From the NCBI GenBank assembly GCA_937944065.1, contig CALDZS010000327.1, forward strand, positions 1 to 8,481: DNA of 8,481 bases, written 5' to 3'. Each line of letters starts with the position of its first letter. The first letter of the stretch is position 1. The notes beneath the pieces were generated by a model. It was given only the letters and a program-made list of their open reading frames with translations. It was not told the origin of the DNA and did no database searches. Positions 1-5,903 of this stretch are shown here, in pieces. Source of the DNA: an uncultured Amylibacter sp. Its GTDB lineage: Bacteria > Pseudomonadota > Alphaproteobacteria > Rhodobacterales > Rhodobacteraceae. A program made the position numbers and the translations under genes.

Positions 1-1491
1 ATTCTATCAGGCCTCGGCTTTGATACTGAGGCACAAGCCCGCCCCTGCTCTGCCTTTTCAGGCGGTTGGCGGATGCGAGTTGCATTGGCTGGCGTTCTAT
101 TCTCGGAACCGGACATTTTGATGCTCGACGAGCCGACCAACTATCTTGATCTTGAAGGCACGATTTGGCTGGAAACATATCTGGTGCGATACCCGCACAC
201 TGTTCTGGTGATTTCGCACGATCGCGAACTGTTGAACAAATCGGTCAACGGCATCTTGCATGTCCATGACCAACAACTGACATTCTATCAGGGCAATTAC
301 GACACATTCGACAATGTCCGCCGCGCGAAGCTGGCTGAACAGGCGTCGATGGCGAAAAAACAAGAAGCTGCGCGTGATCATTTGCAATCGTTCGTGGATC
401 GATTTCGGGCCAAAGCCTCGAAGGCAAAACAAGCGCAATCGCGGTTGAAAATGTTGGAACGGATGGAGCCCATTTCATCTGCTGTGGAAAATGCAGTTTC
501 ATCCTTTAGCTTTCCTAAACCGACAGAGTTGTCATCACCAATAATTCGTTTGGACGAAACATCGGTTGGATATGATGACACCATCATTTTACGCAATCTG
601 AATTTACGTATTGATCAAGCGGACCGTATCGCGCTTTTGGGTGCTAACGGGCAAGGAAAATCCACGCTTTCCAAATTGTTAGCCGGCAAACTTGACCCGA
701 TGGGTGGCAAGTGGAGCAGTTCTTCCAAACTCAAAATCGGATACTTTGCACAGCATCAGGTGGACGAACTGCATTTGGACGAAACACCGCTGCAGCATAT
801 TGCGCGCGAACTGCCCGAAATTGGGCAGGCCAAACAACGCGCGAAGCTGGCTGCAGGTGGTATGGGGCCAGAACAGGCCGACACCAACGTAGGCGCGCTC
901 TCTGGTGGTCAAAAGGCCCGATTGTCTATGCTTTTGGCAACTTTAGACAATCCGCATCTGGTCATCCTAGACGAACCAACCAATCACCTTGATATCGAAA
1001 GCCGAGAGGCGTTGGCCATGTCATTGGCAAATTATGCCGGCGCGGTAATATTGGTCAGCCACGACCCGCATCTTATCAATGCGATTGCCGATCAGCTTTG
1101 GTTGGTTAAAGACGGTGGGGTTCAACCGTTCCATGAAGATATGGAGGCGTATAAGGCGTTGCTATTATCTGAGCGCGGGAGTGCGTCTAAGAAAGAAAAA
1201 AAGGCTGAAAAACCGAAGGTGAAACCAAAAAAGGCAGCAGCACCAACACCGCGTAAAAATCCAGCCGCTTTGCGTGCAGAGGTTCAGCGTTGCGAAGAAC
1301 GGATTGCCAAGATCGAGCAGATGAAAGGTATTATTGAACGCCGCATGGCAGAGCCAGCGTTTTTCAACAATGATAACCCGCGTGCTAACAAAGAACTCAC
1401 GCTGAAACATGCAGAAATCTTGCAAGCTGTCGAAAAGGCTGAAATGCTGTGGCTAAAGGCGTCTGATGCATTGGAAAAAGCACTAAAATGA
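1..1491 (+). CDS. yheS: ABC-F family ATPase, YheS-like (5' end outside the window)
   Basis: This is a soluble tandem-ATPase protein of the ABC-F family, whose members act on ribosomes and translation and have no membrane domain. The frame is open from base 1, and the ATG at 73 is internal: the codons before it already encode the first domain's signature FSGGW (codons 19-23). Then come Walker B ILMLDEPTNYLD (39-50) and the H-loop His (73). An inter-domain linker rich in Lys, Arg and Gln (about 98-160) contains FRAKASKAKQAQSRLKMLER, very like E. coli YheS as I recall it. The second domain has Walker A GANGQGKST (214-222), LSGGQ (300-304), VILDEPTNHLD (321-331) and H-loop His354. Both catalytic glutamates are present. 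The tail is a Lys/Pro/Ala-rich stretch (397-420) followed by a predicted coiled coil (about 424-496). Roughly 120-130 N-terminal residues, with the first Walker A, lie upstream. The stop overlaps marC by ATGA. The family is certain; YheS orthology is an inference. Confidence 0.95.
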   Translation: MLSGLGFDTEAQARPCSAFSGGWRMRVALAGVLFSEPDILMLDEPTNYLDLEGTIWLETYLVRYPHTVLVISHDRELLNKSVNGILHVHDQQLTFYQGNYDTFDNVRRAKLAEQASMAKKQEAARDHLQSFVDRFRAKASKAKQAQSRLKMLERMEPISSAVENAVSSFSFPKPTELSSPIIRLDETSVGYDDTIILRNLNLRIDQADRIALLGANGQGKSTLSKLLAGKLDPMGGKWSSSSKLKIGYFAQHQVDELHLDETPLQHIARELPEIGQAKQRAKLAAGGMGPEQADTNVGALSGGQKARLSMLLATLDNPHLVILDEPTNHLDIESREALAMSLANYAGAVILVSHDPHLINAIADQLWLVKDGGVQPFHEDMEAYKALLLSERGSASKKEKKAEKPKVKPKKAAAPTPRKNPAALRAEVQRCEERIAKIEQMKGIIERRMAEPAFFNNDNPRANKELTLKHAEILQAVEKAEMLWLKASDALEKALK

Positions 1492-2111
1492 CCGATTTCG
1501 ATTTATTCCTTACTGTTTTTACAACCTTGGTTGTTGTGGTCGATCCAATCGGGTTGACGCCGATGTTCGTCGCGCTCACCTCTGGTACGTCAAAGAAACT
1601 GCGGCGCGCAATTGCCATGCGGTCTTGCTTTATCGCGTTGATTGTTTTGGCTATTTTCGGACTGTTTGGTGATGCATTGCTTAAGTTCATCGGCATCGGC
1701 CTACCCGCCTTTCGTATCGCAGGCGGAATACTGCTGTTCCTGATCGCGTTCGAGATGTTGTTTAACAAGCGTGGACAACGCCGCGAAGAAACCGCCGAGC
1801 AAGAAGAATTTGATGATCCATCCGTGTTCCCGTTGGCAACACCACTAATTGCGGGCCCAGGGGCTATTGCGACAATGATCTTGTATGTCGGGAATGACAG
1901 TGAAAATTGGGCCCACACGGGGGTTGTTCTGGCCGCAATGGCAGCTGTGTTGCTGATTGTTTTCGTCTTTTTCTATTTTGCAAATTTTCTGGAACATTTG
2001 TTGGGCAAGACAGGTATCAACGTGATCACCCGCCTTTTGGGCATGTTGCTGGCCGCTTTAGCCGTACAGTTCGTCATTGATGGGCTGCGTGGATTGGGTG
2101 TTCTGCTTTGA
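1488..2111 (+). CDS. marC: MarC family integral membrane protein
   Basis: A 207-residue inner-membrane protein of the MarC family, a usual length for it. The biochemical role of the family is unknown; the name comes from the E. coli mar locus and is not evidence of drug resistance. About six membrane segments are visible, near residues 5-29, 46-70, 74-92, 113-134, 144-170 and 179-205. Family hallmarks are DPIGLTP in the first segment (19-25), PLIAGPGAIATM (119-130) and the last segment TRLLGMLLAALAVQ with DGL (181-200). The loop at 93-112 is highly charged (RGQRREETAEQEEFDD) and probably cytoplasmic. The ATG sits in an ATGA overlap with the ABC-F stop; the nearest purine-rich stretch (GGAAAAAG, 1473-1480) is a weak ribosome site, so translation is probably coupled. 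The stop overlaps the next gene by TTGA. Family assignment is firm, function is not. Confidence 0.93.
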   Translation: MTDFDLFLTVFTTLVVVVDPIGLTPMFVALTSGTSKKLRRAIAMRSCFIALIVLAIFGLFGDALLKFIGIGLPAFRIAGGILLFLIAFEMLFNKRGQRREETAEQEEFDDPSVFPLATPLIAGPGAIATMILYVGNDSENWAHTGVVLAAMAAVLLIVFVFFYFANFLEHLLGKTGINVITRLLGMLLAALAVQFVIDGLRGLGVLL

Positions 2112-2689
2112 ACGCCGACGAAACCGCAAATATCATCTATCTGCTAATTTTGCTATTATTTGTAGGCAGCTATTTTGTCTACGGGCAGCGCGACCGTCTT
2201 GGGCAAACGGCCCTGTACGCCGCCATCTGGGGCTTGGTATTCGTCGGTGTGATGATTGCATACAGCTTCAAGGATACGCTAACGGGGCAATTGTTTCCGT
2301 CCGCCGCCATAGAACAAAGCGACGGGGCAATTGTGTTTCGCAAAGCAAATGACGGACATTTTCACGCAAGCCTGACCATCAACGACCAACCCATAGAGTT
2401 TTTGGTCGATACTGGTGCAACCAATTTGGTCCTAAACAAAAGGGACGCACGCAAAGTCGGCATTAACCCTGACACGCTGGCTTATCTTGGCCGCGCCTAT
2501 ACGGCCAACGGAGTAACAGGCAGCGCATCTGTGCGCCTAAAGAAGGTGGAGATTGGTTCGATCGAAGATCGCGATGTCGCCGCATCTGTGAACGAAGGTA
2601 ATTTAGATACGTCCTTGTTGGGCATGGATTATCTATCGCGCTTTGGCGAGATCGTGATCAAGGGTGAAACGCTGACGCTTCGCCGTTAG
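2108..2689 (+). CDS. Membrane-anchored retropepsin-like aspartic protease (TIGR02281 type, clan AA)
   Basis: A 193-residue protein with two predicted N-terminal membrane segments (about 8-25 and 36-53) and a C-terminal protease domain (about 73-193) that would lie in the periplasm. The catalytic motif is FLVDTGAT (98-105, catalytic Asp101); the second family motif is LLGMDYLSRF (170-179). With a single DTG motif it should, like retroviral proteases, need to dimerise to be active. Relatives with known roles are few: Caulobacter PerP and the rickettsial APRc belong to this broad retropepsin-like group, but no substrate can be inferred here. The start is TTG at 2108, in a TTGA overlap with the marC stop. 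It is chosen because the N-terminus it gives (MNADETANIIYLLILLLF) has the usual family form and keeps the first membrane segment; the next ATG is inside the second segment. The Shine-Dalgarno is weak (GGGTG, 2096-2100). The stop overlaps the convergent holC stop. Confidence 0.9.
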   Translation: MNADETANIIYLLILLLFVGSYFVYGQRDRLGQTALYAAIWGLVFVGVMIAYSFKDTLTGQLFPSAAIEQSDGAIVFRKANDGHFHASLTINDQPIEFLVDTGATNLVLNKRDARKVGINPDTLAYLGRAYTANGVTGSASVRLKKVEIGSIEDRDVAASVNEGNLDTSLLGMDYLSRFGEIVIKGETLTLRR

Positions 2690-3147
2690 TCTGATTTCGC
2701 CTTTTGTTCCCATCGCCCTGTTTCTTGGGACCAGTATTGCGCGGCAACTCCTGCGGTCGTCAGCACCTTCCAATCCGCACGAGCGGCATTTAACGCGTCG
2801 GGATTATTTCCATTAAACATCAGACACGTACGTTCGAAAGTTGCCACTTCTGCAGCCGTTGTTTTGGCGCCATCAACCAGCATCAAAACATCGGCGTTGT
2901 TTGCGTTTCTATCAGATTCGGTCAGCAAAATTGGTTGATGCAGGTCATTGGCACCCGTCATAAATCCATGCGGCAGAAATCCCTCAGGTGTCCCGCCCCA
3001 CAGTTTTTCATCCAACCAAACCAATCGTTTTGTATCAGTGCCGCGAACCAGCACACGCCAATCACGAGCCCGACATTTCTGCAAGATATCGGGCAAGGTT
3101 TGTTCAAGCGGAGTACGCGTTAAATGGTAAAAGAAAACTTCTGACAT
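2686..3147 (-). CDS. holC: DNA polymerase III subunit chi
   Basis: The chi accessory subunit of the DNA polymerase III clamp-loader complex, which tethers the holoenzyme to single-stranded DNA by binding the C-terminal tip of SSB. At 153 residues it is the usual length. Family features are the N-terminal VFFYHLTRTPLEQTLP, the strand WRVLVRGTD (30-38), LDEKLWGGTPEGFLPHG (45-61) and ADVLMLVDG (85-93). Near the C-terminus, R123-x-x-W126-K127 has the same spacing as the E. coli SSB-contacting residues R128, Y131 and K132, with Trp for Tyr; that alignment is from memory. Many alphaproteobacteria have chi without a recognisable psi (HolD) partner. The ATG overlaps the pepA stop by one base (TAATG) and has GAGG four bases upstream, so it is the second gene of a pepA-holC operon. 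Confidence 0.96.
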   Translation of the reverse strand: MSEVFFYHLTRTPLEQTLPDILQKCRARDWRVLVRGTDTKRLVWLDEKLWGGTPEGFLPHGFMTGANDLHQPILLTESDRNANNADVLMLVDGAKTTAAEVATFERTCLMFNGNNPDALNAARADWKVLTTAGVAAQYWSQETGRWEQKAKSD

Positions 3148-4613
3148 TAGGCCTCGTATTTATCTGCAATCAGGCGATTTAACGCTTTGACGCCCCAGCC
3201 TGTGGCCCCTTTTGGCGCAAAGCTGGTTTCAGACTTTACTGACGCGACGCCTGCAATGTCCAAATGGATCCACGGCATGTCAGGTTTCACAAATCGTTGT
3301 AAGAATTGCGCTGCGGTGATTGACCCTGCCGCCCGACCACCAACATTTTTGATGTCCGCAATACGGCTTTCAATAAGTTTGTCATAACCAGCACCCAATG
3401 GCATCCGCCATGCACCCTCTTGTTCCACATCAGCGGCTTTCAAGAAATTAGCACTCAGCGTGTCATCGTTAGAAAACACGCCCGCATTGTCATGACCAAG
3501 ACCGATGATGATCGCACCTGTAAGCGTTGCCAGATCGATAATCCCAGTTGGGTTATAGGTTTCTTGACAATACCAAAGCGCGTCAGCCAATACCAAACGC
3601 CCCTCGGCATCGGTATTTATAACCTCTATCGTGTCACCTTTCATGGATTTCACAACATCGCCTGGGCGCGTTGACAGCGCGTCGGGCATATTTTCAACAA
3701 GACCAACAATGCCCACAATATTCGCCTTGGCTTTGCGCAATGCTAGCGTTTTCATCACACCTGCAACAACACCTGCGCCGCCCATATCCATGGTCATATC
3801 TTCCATGCCAGCGCCCGGTTTTAACGAAATACCGCCCGTATCAAACACAACGCCTTTACCTACCAACGCAAACGGCGGTTCATCGCCGCCCCCGTTCCAT
3901 TCCATGCAAACCAGTTTGGTCGGGCTTTTCGACCCATGACCGACTGACAAAAGCGATCCCATCCCCAGCTTTTCCATGTCAGCCTCTTCCAAAACCTTCA
4001 CGGTAACGCCCAAGTCTTTCAGTGCAACCAAACGGTCAGCAAAATCTGACGTGGTCAACACATTCGCAGGCTCGTTCACCAAATCACGTGTAAAGAATAC
4101 GCCCTGTGCTACCGCATCCAAATTCGAATAGGCCGCAGCTGTTTCGGCAGGTTTATTGGTCAGCGCGGTGACAGCACCGTAAGGTTTGTCATCTGCAGTT
4201 TTGTGGTAAGTGAACTGATAGCGACGCAGTGACAGACCGAACAATAGTTCTTCAACTTTGTAAGGTTTTGCCAACAGCAAATGTACGTCTGAATGACCAA
4301 TAGCCTTGGCCGCAGTCGCGCCCAAATCACGCAGATGATCAACGCTCGGGCGCGCCGCAGATTTCAGCAAAACAACGCCCGAAGCATCCATGCCTAGAGG
4401 CGCATTAAATGTGGTCGCAGCGCCTGTTTTCATTTCTTCAAATTCTGTACGAGAGATGAAATTCTTCAAAGTACCCTTCATCAACTTATTTACGCGGCGT
4501 GTTCCCACGTCCATCGTGCCTGTCGCAGGCACCAAAACCACAATCTTGCCTGTTAGTTTTGCCAGACGGTCAATATCAAGATCTTCAAATTTGGGAACAA
4601 TGGGTTGGGACAT
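3147..4613 (-). CDS. pepA: Leucyl aminopeptidase, M17 family (cytosol aminopeptidase)
   Basis: A cytosolic two-metal aminopeptidase that removes N-terminal residues from peptides and works as a hexamer. Its 488 residues match the family length. The N-terminal macro-like domain (about 1-145) is poorly conserved, as is usual; the catalytic domain follows. Metal ligands by comparison with E. coli PepA are K253 and D258 in VGKGVVFDTGG, D276 in TMDMGGA, and D335 and E337 in the M17 signature NTDAEGRLVLAD (333-344). Catalytic residues are K265 and R339. All are present, so the enzyme should be active. The E. coli enzyme also binds DNA (Xer recombination, carAB control); nothing here shows that role. 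It is the first gene of the minus-strand pair, with AAAGGT eight bases before the ATG, and is divergent from lptF across a 150-base gap. Confidence 0.97.
   Translation of the reverse strand: MSQPIVPKFEDLDIDRLAKLTGKIVVLVPATGTMDVGTRRVNKLMKGTLKNFISRTEFEEMKTGAATTFNAPLGMDASGVVLLKSAARPSVDHLRDLGATAAKAIGHSDVHLLLAKPYKVEELLFGLSLRRYQFTYHKTADDKPYGAVTALTNKPAETAAAYSNLDAVAQGVFFTRDLVNEPANVLTTSDFADRLVALKDLGVTVKVLEEADMEKLGMGSLLSVGHGSKSPTKLVCMEWNGGGDEPPFALVGKGVVFDTGGISLKPGAGMEDMTMDMGGAGVVAGVMKTLALRKAKANIVGIVGLVENMPDALSTRPGDVVKSMKGDTIEVINTDAEGRLVLADALWYCQETYNPTGIIDLATLTGAIIIGLGHDNAGVFSNDDTLSANFLKAADVEQEGAWRMPLGAGYDKLIESRIADIKNVGGRAAGSITAAQFLQRFVKPDMPWIHLDIAGVASVKSETSFAPKGATGWGVKALNRLIADKYEA
3152..3155 (-). promoter_or_regulatory. 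Ribosome binding site of holC
   Basis: GAGG on the minus strand inside the last codons of pepA, four bases before the holC ATG. It supports the start that overlaps the pepA stop by one base, with direct initiation as well as coupling. Confidence 0.55.
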
Positions 4614-4621
4614 TTAGAACT

Positions 4622-4627
4622 ACCTTT
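4622..4627 (-). promoter_or_regulatory. Ribosome binding site of pepA
   Basis: AAAGGT on the minus strand, eight bases before the ATG at 4613. It is a moderate match to the anti-Shine-Dalgarno sequence and agrees with the chosen pepA start. Confidence 0.5.
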
Positions 4628-4707
4628 TTACACGATTGGATTGTTGGCTTAAGACCTAGCGCATTTTTATGTGAAGAACCACTCTGCCCTGTTGTTTTTT
4701 ATCTGCC

Positions 4708-4713
4708 TATAGT
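4708..4713 (+). promoter_or_regulatory. Candidate -10 element for lptF
   Basis: TATAGT matches the TATAAT consensus at five of six positions and lies about 50 bases before the lptF GTG. A TG dinucleotide at 4704-4705 is one base further upstream than an ideal extended -10. No good -35 box lies at 16-18 bases; that stretch reads around TGCCCT. A weaker alternative is TTGTTG (4641-4646) with TTTTAT (4665-4670), spacer 18. Confidence 0.35.
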
Positions 4714-4738
4714 AGAAATTGCCGATACACATTTCCAA
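4709..4738 (-). promoter_or_regulatory. Candidate promoter for pepA-holC
   Basis: On the minus strand, TTGGAA (plus positions 4733-4738) and TACTAT (4709-4714) are separated by 18 bases. The -35 box matches TTGACA at four of six positions and the -10 box matches four of six. It would give a leader of roughly 90 bases before the pepA ATG. Its -10 box shares five bases with the candidate lptF -10 on the other strand. Confidence 0.3.
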
Positions 4739-4751
4739 CTAGATTTTACGT

Positions 4752-4755
4752 GGGA
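4752..4755 (+). promoter_or_regulatory. Ribosome binding site deciding the lptF GTG start
   Basis: GGGA eight bases before the GTG at 4764. Together with the family-typical N-terminus MKQLDRYILKQL it favours this GTG; the next in-frame Met is residue 20, inside the first membrane segment. Confidence 0.5.
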
Positions 4756-4763
4756 CATTACGG

Positions 4764-5903
4764 GTGAAACAGCTTGATCGTTATATCTTAAAACAGCTGT
4801 TTGGCCCTTTCGTGTTTTTCATGGTGATATTCATTGGCTTGCTGTGGCTGAACCGCGCATTAAGGCTGGTCGATATCGTGGTGGAAAATGGCCAACCCGC
4901 GTCCGTTTTCGTCCAACTCGCCATTACATTACTGCCCACCGCAACAGAGGCTGCCGTACCGATTGCTGGTTTTGCCGCATCAGTGCTGGTCACCAACCGA
5001 TTGTTCTCCGAAGCAGAGTTAGTCGTGATGATGAACGCAGGACGCAGTGTCCTAAGCCTCGCATTTCCGTATGCAGTCTTTGGCTGCATTTGTTTTGCAG
5101 GTATGATGTTCGTCACGCATTTCTGGGCCCCAATTGCGAAACAGCAAATCTACCAAAAACAAGACGAGATCAGCCGGCAATATGTCACCCAGATCGTGAA
5201 GGAAGGCGAGTTCGTTACCAATGACGGCCGCTATACATTCTTTTTTGGTGAAAAGGGATTAGATGGAACCTTGTCCGATATTATGATCTCGGAGAGAACG
5301 GCGACCGGTTCAACGATAACGCATTTGGCGCAAAAGGGTCAGGCAGTGACCCAAGGCGATGTGACAAAGTTGTTATTGTTTAATGGTACCATCCAAGATT
5401 TTTCACCCGATGACATCAGTCTCAGCGTGATCCAGTTTGGTTCGCTGTCATATGACCTTAGCCAGTTTGGCGACGATATTCTGGCCCGCGAAACCGATCC
5501 AGACGAAAGATTTACGGGCGACCTGCGCGCATATACCAACAGTTTAGCAGACCCTTCTGACGATCGCGCACGTCACAGCGCCAATTTTCACAATAGATTT
5601 GTGAAACCATTATTGGCATTCCTAAGCCCATTGATCGGCATGTCAGCGCTGCTTGTGGGCGGGTTTAGCCGCTCAGGATTTGTGTTACGGATAGTGTTGG
5701 GTATCGTTTTGATGTTTTCAATCAATTCGTTCCGCGGTGTGTGTATATCTTGGGTCACAAGCAAGGGCGCGCCTTGGTTTATGGCTTACACACCGGTGTT
5801 TCTAACATTGATTATCATCGCATTTTTGCTAACGATGGGGTCGCACGATATTAAATCTTTAGTTCTGCGACGGTTCAAAAAACGACGGCAGGTGGCGGTA
5901 TGA
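4764..5903 (+). CDS. lptF: LPS export ABC transporter permease LptF
   Basis: One of the two inner-membrane permease subunits of LptB2FG, which extracts lipopolysaccharide from the outer leaflet of the inner membrane and passes it to the periplasmic bridge. At 379 residues it is the normal length. The topology is that of the LptF/LptG (YjgP/YjgQ) family: membrane segments near 12-31, 52-75 and 100-121, a periplasmic jelly-roll domain at about 125-265, then segments near 281-301, 306-327 and 338-358. Recognisable stretches are the N-terminal LDRYILKQLFGPF, WLNRALRLVD (28-37), FAASVLVTNRLFSEAELVVM (70-89), just before the third membrane segment, and RFVKPLLAFLSPLIGMSALL (278-297). The start is GTG. 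The stop overlaps the lptG start by ATGA. It is called LptF rather than LptG by its place as first gene and by WLNRALRLVD; the two subunits are paralogues. The ATPase subunit LptB is not in the window. Confidence 0.95.
   Translation: MKQLDRYILKQLFGPFVFFMVIFIGLLWLNRALRLVDIVVENGQPASVFVQLAITLLPTATEAAVPIAGFAASVLVTNRLFSEAELVVMMNAGRSVLSLAFPYAVFGCICFAGMMFVTHFWAPIAKQQIYQKQDEISRQYVTQIVKEGEFVTNDGRYTFFFGEKGLDGTLSDIMISERTATGSTITHLAQKGQAVTQGDVTKLLLFNGTIQDFSPDDISLSVIQFGSLSYDLSQFGDDILARETDPDERFTGDLRAYTNSLADPSDDRARHSANFHNRFVKPLLAFLSPLIGMSALLVGGFSRSGFVLRIVLGIVLMFSINSFRGVCISWVTSKGAPWFMAYTPVFLTLIIIAFLLTMGSHDIKSLVLRRFKKRRQVAV
5890..5895 (+). promoter_or_regulatory. Ribosome binding site of lptG
   Basis: AGGTGG inside the last codons of lptF, four bases before the ATG at 5900. 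It supports the start in the ATGA overlap. Confidence 0.5.

Larger units (their letters stand above)
4614..4763. promoter_or_regulatory. Divergent pepA/lptF intergenic region
   Basis: This is the only real intergenic gap in the window, and it lies between two divergent start codons, so it must carry the promoters of both operons unless one is read from further away. It is visibly more AT-rich than the flanking genes, with T-runs at 4625-4629, 4664-4668 and 4695-4700. I see no convincing operator palindrome beyond a CTTAAG at 4649-4654, no riboswitch-like fold and no small ORF. Confidence 0.7.

Noticed and set aside
73..1491. ATG at 73 as the start of the ABC-F gene
   Set aside because: Codons 1-24 in the same frame are open and encode the conserved signature region (GLGF, then FSGGW), so the real start is upstream of the window.
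1397..1918. A 173-codon open frame on the minus strand opposite marC
   Set aside because: It is Ser/Asn/Ile-rich with no recognisable domain, overlaps the clearly real marC and ABC-F genes, and is best explained as a shadow of their codon use.
1488..2111. MarC as a multiple-antibiotic-resistance determinant
   Set aside because: The name is historical; family members have not been shown to confer resistance, and nothing in the context suggests it.
2282..2334. Perfect 13-base direct repeat ACGGGGCAATTGT, copies at 2282-2294 and 2322-2334
   Set aside because: The copies are 40 bases apart and read in different codon frames (TGQL versus DGAIV), so they are not a protein repeat. In 8.5 kb about half a chance 13-mer repeat is expected (3.6e7 pairs against 4^13).
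2708..2730. Inverted repeat TCCCA/TGGGA near the protease-holC junction, as a possible terminator
   Set aside because: The stem is only five base pairs with a 13-base loop, it has no T-run on either strand, and it lies inside the holC coding sequence.
4691..4700. T-run after CCCTG upstream of lptF as an intrinsic terminator
   Set aside because: No stem of useful length precedes it, and no plus-strand gene ends nearby.
4844..5224. A 126-codon plus-strand open frame inside lptF
   Set aside because: It is Arg/Cys-rich, has no family features, and is fully nested in another frame of a well-supported LptF.
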